In this document: positions 55,812 through 64,000 of the stretch, one piece after another
Position numbering within the stretch: the first letter of the stretch is position 1
Layout: each line of letters begins with the position of its first letter
From: Ephemeroptericola cinctiostellae
GTDB lineage: Bacteria > Pseudomonadota > Gammaproteobacteria > Burkholderiales > Burkholderiaceae
NCBI RefSeq assembly: GCF_003339525.1
Contig: NZ_CP031124.1
Coordinates: 372,001-436,000 of the forward strand
DNA length: 64,000 nt
Direction of reading: 5' to 3'
Program-made: the position numbers and the translations under genes
Notes under the pieces: generated by a model
Database searches by the model: none
The model's input: the letters and a program-made list of their open reading frames with translations, nothing else
What the model was told of the DNA's origin: nothing

Positions 55812-57065
55812 TTATCCTTTAAAAATTAACCCCGCCGTGTCCATTTCAGGTGTACGACCCAATAACAAGTCGGTCACCACTTTACCGCTGCCACAGCTCA
55901 TGGTCCATCCCACATGGCCGTGACCAGTGTTGAGCAATAAATTTGAATACTTGCGCGTGCGGCCAATCACAGGGACAGACGAAGGGGTCATGGGGCGCAA
56001 ACCCGCCCAACGTTCAGCACCCTCATAATCTGCAGCATTTGGGAATAACTCATTGATGGTTTTCAATACCGTTTTGAAATCCGCAGGCGTGTGTGTTCGA
56101 TCCCAGCCCGCAAATTCAGCGGTGCAGGCCACACGAATGCGATCGCCCAAGCGCGAATACGCAATCAATTTATCATCGTCCACACCCCCCATGATGGGTG
56201 CAGCCGTTTCATCGGTGATCTTTGCGGTGATCGAATACCCTTTGACGGGATACAAAGCCAATTTCACACCAATTTCAGACAGCAGCAAGGGGCTGTCACA
56301 ACCTGTGGCCAAAATATAGGCGTCGGCAGTGAAGCCACCTTTGTCCGTGACGATTTTGGTGACTTTATCGCCCGTGGTTTCAATCGTTTTAATCGACGTG
56401 CCCCAATTGAAACGAACGCCCATGTTTGATTCGCACCATGCAGCCAAATTTCGGCTGAATTTACATGAATCACCCGTTTGATCAACGCCGCACAAAATGC
56501 CGCCGGCCAATTGATTGGCGGAGTGTTTCAAGCCTGAATCATGGCGCACCAAGCCTTCGCGATCCAGCACCTCAATCGGCAAGCCCTTGTCGGCCATGAA
56601 CTGCATGTGCGACACCCCATGATCGAGTGTTTCTTGCGAGCGATAAAAATACAACACGCCTTTTTGCACGCGGTCAAACTGCACACCGGTTTTCTCCGCC
56701 AGTAATGCCATTTGCTCGCGCGCGTACACGGACAATCGCAGCTTTTTCTCAGTGTTTTCAAGGGCTTTTTTTGCGGTGCATTGACCCAAGAATTTCAGTG
56801 TCCATGCGATAAAACGGGGGTCCAAATTTGGTTTAACCTTGATGCCCATATCGGGTTTGACCAAGGATGAAACAAATGTTTTGAGTGCCGCAGGCGAAGC
56901 CCATGCGAAAGAATCGCCTGGCGTGATCAACCCCGCATTGCCGTAACTGGTTTCAGAAGCCGCGGCCGCTTGACGGTCAATGACCGTGACCTCGCAACCC
57001 GCTTGAGCGAGGTGATAGGCCGTGGTCACACCCACCACGCCTGCGCCGAGAACGATGACTTTCAT
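55812..57065 (-). CDS. FAD-dependent D-amino-acid dehydrogenase (DadA family)
   Basis: A 417-residue flavoprotein beginning MKVIVLGAGVVGVTTAYHLA, with the later GLRPMTPSSVPVIGRT and NTGHGHVGWTMSCGSGK of DadA-type enzymes. They oxidise D-amino acids to the 2-imino/2-keto acids and pass electrons to the respiratory chain at the inner membrane. AAAGGA precedes the ATG; the longer open frame upstream is unsupported. Between the aldehyde dehydrogenase and racemase genes, it likely oxidises the D-arginine made by the racemase to 2-ketoarginine. Substrate is an inference; D-Ala or D-Orn are possible. Confidence 0.85.
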   Translation of the reverse strand: MKVIVLGAGVVGVTTAYHLAQAGCEVTVIDRQAAAASETSYGNAGLITPGDSFAWASPAALKTFVSSLVKPDMGIKVKPNLDPRFIAWTLKFLGQCTAKKALENTEKKLRLSVYAREQMALLAEKTGVQFDRVQKGVLYFYRSQETLDHGVSHMQFMADKGLPIEVLDREGLVRHDSGLKHSANQLAGGILCGVDQTGDSCKFSRNLAAWCESNMGVRFNWGTSIKTIETTGDKVTKIVTDKGGFTADAYILATGCDSPLLLSEIGVKLALYPVKGYSITAKITDETAAPIMGGVDDDKLIAYSRLGDRIRVACTAEFAGWDRTHTPADFKTVLKTINELFPNAADYEGAERWAGLRPMTPSSVPVIGRTRKYSNLLLNTGHGHVGWTMSCGSGKVVTDLLLGRTPEMDTAGLIFKG

Positions 57066-57210
57066 AACAATCCTTTGTAAGGGCATGCGAAAAAAGTAAA
57101 ATTCTTTTTTTGCATCCCGTGTTACCAACGCCACACCCGTAGATTGACTCGCAAGGCAAGTGCTGCACAAGTACGGCGCAAATGCCACATGAGGTCACAG
57201 GCGTTGAATT

Positions 57211-58662
57211 TTAACCTTTAAATGTCGACACATGCTTGACGCCAAGGTACGCAGATAAGCCCCAAGGCCCTAATTCTCGGCCAATGCCACTGCCTTTGAA
57301 GCCGCCCCACAGTGTTTGCGGGAAAATCACTTGGGGCGAATTGATCCAAATGTGACCCGACATGATTTGATCGGCGAGGCGTTCAGCGCGTGGCATGTCG
57401 GCCGTGACAATGGTGGCCACCAAACCAAAATCACTGTCATTCGCCAGTTCAATCGCCTGTGCTTCGTCATCAAAATACGTCACCACCAAAATGGGCCCAA
57501 ACAATTCTTCACGCCAGAAGGGGTGATCAAGGGCAATGTCATCGTAAATCGTGGGCGGCACGCACCAACCGTCGCCGTTCGCTGGCAACTCACCACCAAC
57601 CAAACAATTCAGCCCCTCTTTTTTCGCTTGCTCAAACACGCCTGCAATTTTAGTGAATTGCGGTTGATTACTCAAAGGCCCCATTTCCACGCCTTCAGTG
57701 AACGGCGAACCATATTGGAGCTGTTGGCAACGCGCCACCAGCGCAGGCATGAGACGATCGCGCATGCTGCGTTGAACAATCAAACGCGAAGTGGCGGAGC
57801 ACATTTGGCCGCAATTAAAGAAAATACCAGCGACAATTTGCGCCACCGCGCTGTCAATCGGTGCGTCATCAAACACCACAATCGGTGATTTGCCACCCAA
57901 CTCAAGGGACACGGGTTGGCACCGTGCAGAAGCGGCTTGCATAACGCGCGAGCCGATGGCGTTGGAGCCGGTGAACGATAATTTCGCCAGTCGCTTGTCC
58001 GAAGTCAGTGCCATGCCCGTCACCGCCGCACCTGTGAGGATGTTCAGCACGCCTGCGGGCAGGCCAATTTCAGCAGCGATGTCGCCATACACCAGCTCTG
58101 CCAGCGGCGTGTATTCCGATGTTTTGATGACAATGGTGCAACCTGCTGCAAGGGCTGGAGCGATTTTCCACGCGCTGGTGACCAAGGGGAAATTCCACGG
58201 CACAATCATGCCCACCGCGCCCACCGCTTCATGCCGTGTGCGACCACTGTAATGGTCATCGGGCAAATGCACGGGTGTGCTTTGTTTGCGTTCCAAATCT
58301 TCGGCCATCTCAGCGTAATATTCAAAAGTTGCCACCGCATCGCCCACATCAATTTCCGCTTCAAAACGTGGTTTGCCATTGTTGCGCATTTGCACTTCGA
58401 TGAGCTGTTCGCTGCGCGCCTGCACACCCGCCGCCATTTTGCGCAAAAACACAGCACGGCGAATACCGCCTAAATCACGCCACGCAGGAAACGCAGCGAC
58501 GGCATGGGCGACGGCATCACGCGTATCGCCCTCAGAGGCTGTGGCCAATGTGGCCAGTGGTTCACGCGTCGAAGGGTCAAATGCAGTCCACGGCTCGCCA
58601 TGACCATCGGTGAAAGAACCGTTGATGAATAAGCTTTGGCTGCGGGTAAGAAGTGGATTCAT
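57211..58662 (-). CDS. Aldehyde dehydrogenase, probable 4-guanidinobutyraldehyde dehydrogenase
   Basis: A 483-residue NAD(P)-dependent aldehyde dehydrogenase with PWNFPLVTSAWKIAPALAAG, catalytic Glu254 in LELGGKSP and nucleophile Cys288 in FFNCGQMCSA. It resembles betaine- and aminoaldehyde dehydrogenases. Located between the 2-ketoarginine decarboxylase and the dehydrogenase, it would oxidise 4-guanidinobutyraldehyde to 4-guanidinobutyrate. ATG 58662 has a GAGAC Shine-Dalgarno sequence; the frame is open to 58728. Confidence 0.85.
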   Translation of the reverse strand: MNPLLTRSQSLFINGSFTDGHGEPWTAFDPSTREPLATLATASEGDTRDAVAHAVAAFPAWRDLGGIRRAVFLRKMAAGVQARSEQLIEVQMRNNGKPRFEAEIDVGDAVATFEYYAEMAEDLERKQSTPVHLPDDHYSGRTRHEAVGAVGMIVPWNFPLVTSAWKIAPALAAGCTIVIKTSEYTPLAELVYGDIAAEIGLPAGVLNILTGAAVTGMALTSDKRLAKLSFTGSNAIGSRVMQAASARCQPVSLELGGKSPIVVFDDAPIDSAVAQIVAGIFFNCGQMCSATSRLIVQRSMRDRLMPALVARCQQLQYGSPFTEGVEMGPLSNQPQFTKIAGVFEQAKKEGLNCLVGGELPANGDGWCVPPTIYDDIALDHPFWREELFGPILVVTYFDDEAQAIELANDSDFGLVATIVTADMPRAERLADQIMSGHIWINSPQVIFPQTLWGGFKGSGIGRELGPWGLSAYLGVKHVSTFKG

Positions 58663-58821
58663 GGGTGTCTCTTTTTTAGAATGGCTTGTCTCAAGCCATC
58701 GTTCTTCATATTGGATCGGTTGAATCAAAACAATGCGATGCTCTACTCAATGTAAACGGCAGAAAGGCCGCATGAGGACAAAGCACCTGACTTTTCAACC
58801 TCAAAGGGGTGCCCATTGCCT

Positions 58822-60420
58822 TCACCAGCTCAACGCATCGGCCTCATTGATTTCAATGACAGTTGGATTGGTCGTCACATGCGCTTTCGCAACGAGTTCC
58901 TGCAGATGCGCGATGCTGGTGGCACGCTCTGCATGGCAACCATAACCACGGGCGATCATCAATAAATCAGGCGTATAAATGTCCACGCCGATCGTCGTGA
59001 TGTCACGGTCAGTCATGTATTTTTTGATTTCACCATAACATTGGTTGTTCCAAACCACGATGGGCAAGTTCAGGCCAATTTCCACCGCACTGGCAAATTC
59101 AGGCAAAGTGAATTGAAGGCCGCCGTCGCCAATCAGACCAACCACAGGGCGGTCTGGGCACGCGATTTTTGCACCAAACGCGGCGGGCAAAGCATAGCCC
59201 AATGTGCCGTAACCCGTCGATGAGTTGTACCATGCACGTGGGGTGTCGGGTTCAAAAGTCAAATTGCCACTGTACACGGGTTGATTTTGATCGCCGATGA
59301 TGATGGTGTTTGGCGCGACATTGCGAATCGCCTCAATCACGCGCTGGTGCACGTTTTGCGTTGGGTTGATGAGCGCTTGTAATTGGGTTCGCAACTCAGC
59401 CACCTGTGCTGCCACACCTGTCAACGGTACGGCATCTTTCACCACATCGGCCAGTGCAGTGAGTGCGTGCTTGGCATCGGCCACAATCGCCAACGAAGGC
59501 GGCGCATTGCGATAAAGCTGTTCTGGATCAAGGTCAATGCGAATCAATTGACCGTTGATTTCAGGTTTGGCATCGAACAACAAGGTGTCGGTTTCACCCA
59601 ACTCTGTGCCCACCGCAAGTACCACGTCGGCGTTTTTCAATAATTCCAAAACAGGGGGCTGACACAACGTGCTGCCCAAAGACAAGGCATGATCGCGAGG
59701 TAAAATGCCTTTGCCATTGATGGTGGTCACCGCCATTGCACCGAGCGATTCGGTGATGGCCGTTGCCTGAGCTGCGGCATCCGCCGCACCACCGCCGAAG
59801 ATCAACAATGGATTTTTGGCATTTTTCAACAATGTGGCCGCCGCCGCAATCGCATCAGGTGCCGCCGCAGGACGAGAGCTTTTCACCGCAACAGGTACTT
59901 TTAAATGTTCTGCGGATGCGGTGATCACATCCAATGGCAGCTCAATGTGCACAGGGCGTGGGCGAGCGGAGTTAAACACTGCAAAAGCACGTGCCAGCAC
60001 ATCGGGCAATTCATCAGGGCGCATCAAGGTGTGGCTGAATGCGGACACACCCGCGAGCAATTGCTGCTGATTGGGCAGCTCATGCAAACGACCATCGCCA
60101 TGTGCCAATTCATGGCGGCCATTGACCGAAGAAATCACCAACATCGGAATCGAATCGGCATACGCTTGTCCCATCGCTGTCGCGATGTTGGTCATTCCCG
60201 GCCCCGTGATGATGAAGCAGGCGGGGATTTTGCCTGAGGTGCGTGCATAGCCATCGGCCATGAAACCCGCACCTTGTTCGTGACGTGGCGTGATGTGACG
60301 AATTTTGGTTTTTGGCAAACCACGATACAGCTCCACGGTGTGCACACCAGGAATGCCGAACACGGTGTCAACACCATAGGCTTCTAAAACTTGTACTAAA
60401 TACTCACCGCAGGTTTGCAT
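58822..60420 (-). CDS. aruI: 2-ketoarginine (5-guanidino-2-oxopentanoate) decarboxylase, AruI type
   Basis: A 532-residue thiamine-diphosphate enzyme. The N-terminus (TCGEYLVQVLEAYGVDTVFG) and TPRHEQGAGFMADGYAR with the catalytic Glu48, the central domain, and the C-terminal TPP/Mg motif GDGGLQFTLPEFASA plus WNNQCYGEIKKY are intact. These N-terminal blocks match, as I recall them, proteins annotated as 5-guanidino-2-oxopentanoate decarboxylase. It decarboxylates 2-ketoarginine to 4-guanidinobutyraldehyde. Adjacent to gbuA, aldehyde dehydrogenase and D-amino-acid dehydrogenase genes. Acetolactate synthase is the main alternative, disfavoured by context. Confidence 0.82.
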   Translation of the reverse strand: MQTCGEYLVQVLEAYGVDTVFGIPGVHTVELYRGLPKTKIRHITPRHEQGAGFMADGYARTSGKIPACFIITGPGMTNIATAMGQAYADSIPMLVISSVNGRHELAHGDGRLHELPNQQQLLAGVSAFSHTLMRPDELPDVLARAFAVFNSARPRPVHIELPLDVITASAEHLKVPVAVKSSRPAAAPDAIAAAATLLKNAKNPLLIFGGGAADAAAQATAITESLGAMAVTTINGKGILPRDHALSLGSTLCQPPVLELLKNADVVLAVGTELGETDTLLFDAKPEINGQLIRIDLDPEQLYRNAPPSLAIVADAKHALTALADVVKDAVPLTGVAAQVAELRTQLQALINPTQNVHQRVIEAIRNVAPNTIIIGDQNQPVYSGNLTFEPDTPRAWYNSSTGYGTLGYALPAAFGAKIACPDRPVVGLIGDGGLQFTLPEFASAVEIGLNLPIVVWNNQCYGEIKKYMTDRDITTIGVDIYTPDLLMIARGYGCHAERATSIAHLQELVAKAHVTTNPTVIEINEADALSW

Positions 60421-60446
60421 ATTTAATCTCACTCTCATGGTTCAAT

Positions 60447-62387
60447 TTAATTTAAACGTATTTTGTTTTTTTCAAACACATTACTTTTGATTTCCCAATC
60501 CACAATGGGGTGTAAGCTAGCATGGGTTGCTGCGTACATTTGGCGTGCCAACTTAATGCCTGACGGCGTTTTAACCATCTCTTGATACAAGGGTTTGGTT
60601 AACTTCAAACGGCCTTGTTCAGATAAAAAATGTTGCAAGCGTTGCGTGATGGCGGGTTGATATTTGGCTTGCAACGCATAACGCAACCAGTAATATTCAA
60701 GAATTAAATTACTGGATTGACTGAGCTTAAATTGCGCGTCCAAGTCATCCAACTTGCGGACAGCCATGTGGGTCGGTAAATCCTGAATAAAATGTTGCCA
60801 ATGGTTGATTGTCCAGTCTTTGGTGTCGATTTGTGCCGCAGCAATATCGCCTTTGACAAATGATTTTCGCGCGGCATCGACTGCTGCAAAAGCCGTGGTG
60901 CTGGGCACAAAACCATCTTTTGGATAACCCGCTTGGTAAATCCACTCTTTCACTTTCGCATGGCTCATCTTGCCAGGAAATTTGTCAATTAAATGGGTGT
61001 ATAAATAGTTTTCAAAGTCTTCCGTGGTGATGGTTTTCCACGCAAAATCTTTAAAATATTGATTGGTAAACTCATCAAAAGCAGGGCGACCATACACATG
61101 CTCCAATGTGGTCAAAAATAAAGAACCTTTGCCATAAGGCACCTCAGTGAACACATCATCGGGGTGCTTGCCTTTTAAATTGATCGCCAATTTTTGAGCC
61201 GCAGGTTCAAGGTCTTTCATCTCATCCATGGTTTCTTTGAACAACACCGCACGCTCCAGATCTGCACGTTCTGCACCATAGGTTTTTTCAATGATGCGTT
61301 TCTCAACATAGGTGGTGAACCCTTCATTGAGCCACAGGTCACGCCAATAGCGATTGGTCACCAAATTGCCAGACCACGAATGAGCCAACTCGTGAGAAAC
61401 AAGGGAAACAAGGTCTCGATTGCCCGTGATGATGGTGGGCGTGGCGAATGTTAAACGCGCATGCTCCATGCCACCGAATGGAAAACTGGGTGGCATAACC
61501 AAAATATCATAACGATCCCATGCGTACTTGCCATACATCGACTCAACCGCTTGAATCATTTTTTCTGTGTCAGCAAACTCATGGGCCGCCTTATCAACCA
61601 TTGATTTTTCGGCATAAACACCCGAGCGTGGGCTGATCGCAGAAAAACCATAGTCCCCAACCGACAAGGCAATGAGGTATGGCACCATGGGTTGCGGCAT
61701 GTCAAAGTGGTACGTACCCTTGTGCTCAACATCGGGCGCATTGACCGCGCTCATTTTGGCTACCAAATCAGGTGGCGTGGTGATGTCAGCCGCATAGGTC
61801 ACGCGAATCGCGGGTGTGTCTTGCTGAGGAAACCATGTGCGCCCATAAATGGATTGCGACAGGCTGTACATTAAAGGCTTTTTCTTGTCGAAAGTTTGCT
61901 CTGGATTCGCCCAACTCAAACCATCAGAATCTTCCGTGGTCTCATAAGTGATTCTGACTTTACGCGTGTCTGCTGCGATCTGAATGGTCAATGGCGAACC
62001 CAGTATTTTGTCCTTTTTACCTAAAACATAAGGCGCATCCTTGAGCTGATCCCCCTCAAAAACTTGGACAGACTTAATGTTCAAACCTTTGCTGTCCAAT
62101 ACCAATCGGGTGCTGTTGGGTCGAACATGGGCAATGCTTAAATCCACATAACCATCCAACACTTTGCGATCAAAATTCACATTCAAATTAAGGTAAACAT
62201 GGGTCATCTGCACTTCGTCAATGTTGGCGTAACTGTGCATGTCACGGGCAATGGGTTCAGCAGCCAGCAAGGGCGGTAGCACTTCGGTATTGGCATGCGA
62301 CACCTCAGCAAAGCCCATACCCAAAAGCACACTCAATCCAATGAAATACGACATCCGTTTAGCAGGGCAAAAAGATAACCGAGTCAT
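60447..62387 (-). CDS. Secreted M1-family zinc aminopeptidase (LTA4 hydrolase-like)
   Basis: A 646-residue M1 metalloprotease with an N-terminal signal peptide (YFIGLSVLLGMGFAEVSHA), the substrate motif GGMEHARLTF and the zinc motif HELAHSW with the second Glu in NEGFTTYVEKR. The C-terminal armadillo-like domain matches leukotriene A4 hydrolase-type enzymes. It removes N-terminal residues from peptides in the periplasm. GGAG is placed ideally for ATG 62387. It lies between gbuA and aruI, so it may feed arginine released from peptides into the pathway; that is an inference. Confidence 0.88.
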   Translation of the reverse strand: MTRLSFCPAKRMSYFIGLSVLLGMGFAEVSHANTEVLPPLLAAEPIARDMHSYANIDEVQMTHVYLNLNVNFDRKVLDGYVDLSIAHVRPNSTRLVLDSKGLNIKSVQVFEGDQLKDAPYVLGKKDKILGSPLTIQIAADTRKVRITYETTEDSDGLSWANPEQTFDKKKPLMYSLSQSIYGRTWFPQQDTPAIRVTYAADITTPPDLVAKMSAVNAPDVEHKGTYHFDMPQPMVPYLIALSVGDYGFSAISPRSGVYAEKSMVDKAAHEFADTEKMIQAVESMYGKYAWDRYDILVMPPSFPFGGMEHARLTFATPTIITGNRDLVSLVSHELAHSWSGNLVTNRYWRDLWLNEGFTTYVEKRIIEKTYGAERADLERAVLFKETMDEMKDLEPAAQKLAINLKGKHPDDVFTEVPYGKGSLFLTTLEHVYGRPAFDEFTNQYFKDFAWKTITTEDFENYLYTHLIDKFPGKMSHAKVKEWIYQAGYPKDGFVPSTTAFAAVDAARKSFVKGDIAAAQIDTKDWTINHWQHFIQDLPTHMAVRKLDDLDAQFKLSQSSNLILEYYWLRYALQAKYQPAITQRLQHFLSEQGRLKLTKPLYQEMVKTPSGIKLARQMYAATHASLHPIVDWEIKSNVFEKNKIRLN

Positions 62388-62491
62388 GTTTATTCTCTCC
62401 TTCATTTTAATAAATTCAGAAACACCCGGAAAAACATGGGATTGCTTTTCACTTTAAGGACTGAGCTGTGCTCAAAAACACATGGCAAAAC

Positions 62492-63448
62492 TTAAGCGTA
62501 CTTCACACCGGGCAACACACATAACATTTCAAACAACAAATTCGCACCGAGCAAAGACGTGTTGCCCGTTGAGTCATACGGCGGCGACACCTCAACCAAA
62601 TCACCACCAATGATGTTCAAACCTTTGCAACCCCGCACAATTTCCAAACCCTGTTGCACCGTCAAACCACCCACTTCTGGTGTGCCTGTTCCGGGCGCAA
62701 ATGCTGGATCCAAGCCATCGATGTCATACGAAATGTACACAGGGCCATCGCCCATCATGGCACGAACCTCATCCATCAACGGTGCGAGTGACTTGTGCCA
62801 GCATTCTTCAGCTTGCACCACACGAATGCCTTGTGCGCGGCACCAATCAAAATCTTCAGCCGAGTAACCCGTGCCACGCAGGCCAATTTGCACCATGCGA
62901 TGTGGATCAATCAGGTTTTCTTCGAGGGCGCGGCGAAACGGGGTGCCGTGGGCAATTTTTTCACCAAACATTTCATCGTTGACATCCGCATGTGCGTCAA
63001 TGTGGACGACACCAATTGGCTGTGCATGCTTCTTGCGCAAGGCGCGTAAAATCGGCAATACGATGGTGTGATCACCACCCAAAGTCAAAGGCACAACCCC
63101 CGCATCAGCGACTTTGTCATAGTATTCTTCGATGATGCGAATCGAATCAAGCAGATTGAATGTGTTGATCGGGCAATCGCCCAAATCAGCCACTTGCAAC
63201 GACTCAAATGGTGCCGCACGCGTGGCCATATTGTAGGGGCGCAACAGGCTGGATTCGGCGCGAATTTGGCGGGGTCCATAGCGTGCGCCCACGCGATTGG
63301 ATGTGCCAATGTCAAACGGCACACCGATAAAACCAACGTCAATGTTGTCGGACAATGTCGCCATCGGTAAACGCATCATGGTCGCAATGCCACCCGCGCG
63401 TGGCATGTCATTACCACCCAATGGTTGATTGAATTTAGAAGCTTGCAT
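62492..63448 (-). CDS. gbuA: Guanidinobutyrase (ureohydrolase)
   Basis: A 318-residue arginase-fold manganese enzyme with all metal motifs: GGDHT (124-128), DAHADVND (151-158) and SYDIDGLDP (240-248). The N-terminus (QPLGGNDMPRAGGIATM) and QAEECWHKSL block match the guanidinobutyrase GbuA of Pseudomonas as I recall it, rather than agmatinase SpeB. It cleaves 4-guanidinobutyrate to GABA and urea. AAAGGA precedes ATG 63448; a longer open frame to 63541 overlaps the promoter. First gene of the cluster. Confidence 0.85.
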   Translation of the reverse strand: MQASKFNQPLGGNDMPRAGGIATMMRLPMATLSDNIDVGFIGVPFDIGTSNRVGARYGPRQIRAESSLLRPYNMATRAAPFESLQVADLGDCPINTFNLLDSIRIIEEYYDKVADAGVVPLTLGGDHTIVLPILRALRKKHAQPIGVVHIDAHADVNDEMFGEKIAHGTPFRRALEENLIDPHRMVQIGLRGTGYSAEDFDWCRAQGIRVVQAEECWHKSLAPLMDEVRAMMGDGPVYISYDIDGLDPAFAPGTGTPEVGGLTVQQGLEIVRGCKGLNIIGGDLVEVSPPYDSTGNTSLLGANLLFEMLCVLPGVKYA

Positions 63449-63525
63449 AAGAAATTCCTTTAGGCTCAATGAGGCTTTTGTATTGAAAAAAGCACCGTTC
63501 TGTACAAACCAGTCTATTTTGGACA

Positions 63526-63554
63526 ATACTAAGCGAATCATCGGACACTGTCAA
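63526..63554 (-). promoter_or_regulatory. Strong sigma-70-type promoter of the gbuA operon
   Basis: Minus-strand TTGACA (63549-63554, consensus) and TAGTAT (63526-63531) with exactly 17 bases between. It lies about 75 bases upstream of the gbuA ATG and just downstream of the preceding terminator. Confidence 0.75.
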
Positions 63555-63585
63555 GAATATCACATGCCGCAGTGCAGTAGATTTC

Positions 63586-63622
63586 AAAAAAAACCACCCA
63601 AAATCAAGCGACTTGGGCGGTT
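63586..63622 (-). terminator. Rho-independent terminator of the M16 peptidase gene
   Basis: On the minus strand AACCGCCCAA pairs with TTGGGTGGTT (one G-U pair) followed by eight T. It isolates the gbuA operon from the preceding gene. Confidence 0.8.
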
Positions 63623-63755
63623 CATCAGACATCATGGGTTTTCATTACCCCAATCAATTTTTGAAAAATTTTGGGAAGGTTTAGGGAGGTTTGTGGAAGA
63701 CTAACTCAAGAAAAAGACAATCCAGATGTGGATCCTCTTTAAATCGCGTTACCTC

Positions 63756-64000
63756 CTATTCAGGTTTTAATACCGCAATGACCATGTGATCCGTTAAATA
63801 ATTGCGTGCCACTTTTTGCACATCAGCAGCACTTAACGCGTTTAAACGATTTTCATAGCTCAATATGTCCTTCGGGTCACTGCCATTTTTCAACGCACCT
63901 TGCAATTGACTCAACCAAAAAGCATTGGTTTTGACTTCTTCGCGACGACTCACTGTGCGCGCTTGGCGGAACTTATCCATTTCCTGTGAAGTCGGTCCCG
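63756..64000 (-). CDS. M16 family zinc peptidase, C-terminal end only
   Basis: The frame enters from the right edge with GPTSQEMDKFRQARTVSRRE, then FWLSQLQGALKNGSDP and LNALSAADVQKVARNYL, typical of the C-terminal domain of PqqL-like/insulinase M16 peptidases. Only about 81 residues are visible; the catalytic HxxEH motif would be upstream outside the window. Confidence 0.8.
   Translation of the reverse strand, partial: GPTSQEMDKFRQARTVSRREEVKTNAFWLSQLQGALKNGSDPKDILSYENRLNALSAADVQKVARNYLTDHMVIAVLKPE

Noticed and set aside
62492..63448. Agmatinase (SpeB) as the name for the ureohydrolase
   Set aside because: The N-terminal and QAEECWHKSL blocks and the AruI/aldehyde dehydrogenase context fit guanidinobutyrase better; agmatinase stays possible until assayed.

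Overview
The window looks like the replication-origin neighbourhood of a moderate-GC betaproteobacterium, probably Burkholderiales. The evidence is the order rpmH-rnpA-yidD-yidC divergent from dnaA-dnaN-gyrB with no recF, the mnmG-rsmG-parA-parB cluster with parS sites, ompA/ubiG beside gyrA, a KirBac-type channel, and a CIRCE-controlled rpoH. I cannot name the genus. There are no rRNA, tRNA, IS or CRISPR features that I can see.

Layout. 1-9.8 kb: gph (partial), ubiG and an OmpA-like lipoprotein on the minus strand; then gyrA, a PuuD-like amidotransferase, rpoH behind a perfect CIRCE operator, a secreted hypothetical, ubiK, glsA and a small methyltransferase on plus. 9.87-10.08 kb is a long imperfect inverted repeat. 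10-19 kb: acyl-CoA-binding protein, a glycosyltransferase, smg, a KirBac channel, dprA and a secreted protein on minus, then def, fmt and htpX on plus. 19-24.4 kb: a MarR-controlled MFS tripartite efflux operon. 24.55-24.64 kb: a candidate small RNA presenting an anti-Shine-Dalgarno loop. 24.8-28.5 kb: cytochrome c5, a DODA-type dioxygenase, asparaginase (with an internal parS) and a TSUP permease. 28.5-33 kb: two more parS sites, mnmG, rsmG, parA and parB. 33-36.3 kb: phhB, maiA, a DEDD exonuclease and a secreted hypothetical. 36.5-45 kb: the origin block, with DnaA boxes both upstream of dnaA and between dnaA and dnaN.

45-52.5 kb is an accessory RTX locus: two paralogous membrane-anchored proteins with conserved ends and a diverged centre, a 21-codon remnant of an RTX gene start between them, and a 1,859-residue RTX protein with recently amplified 108-bp repeats. 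The locus is bracketed by two terminators with identical 14-bp stems.

52.5-64 kb is dominated by what I read as an arginine catabolic cluster working through 2-ketoarginine: ornithine/arginine racemase -> FAD D-amino-acid dehydrogenase (with RidA) -> AruI-type 2-ketoarginine decarboxylase -> aldehyde dehydrogenase -> GbuA-type guanidinobutyrase, giving GABA and urea. No transaminase is present, so racemisation plus dehydrogenation may replace it. The racemase is fused to a C-terminal domain that resembles a ureohydrolase whose metal-binding motifs are all changed. This fusion and its pathway context are the strongest candidate for something undescribed. All functions are inferred from sequence recognition; no database search was run.
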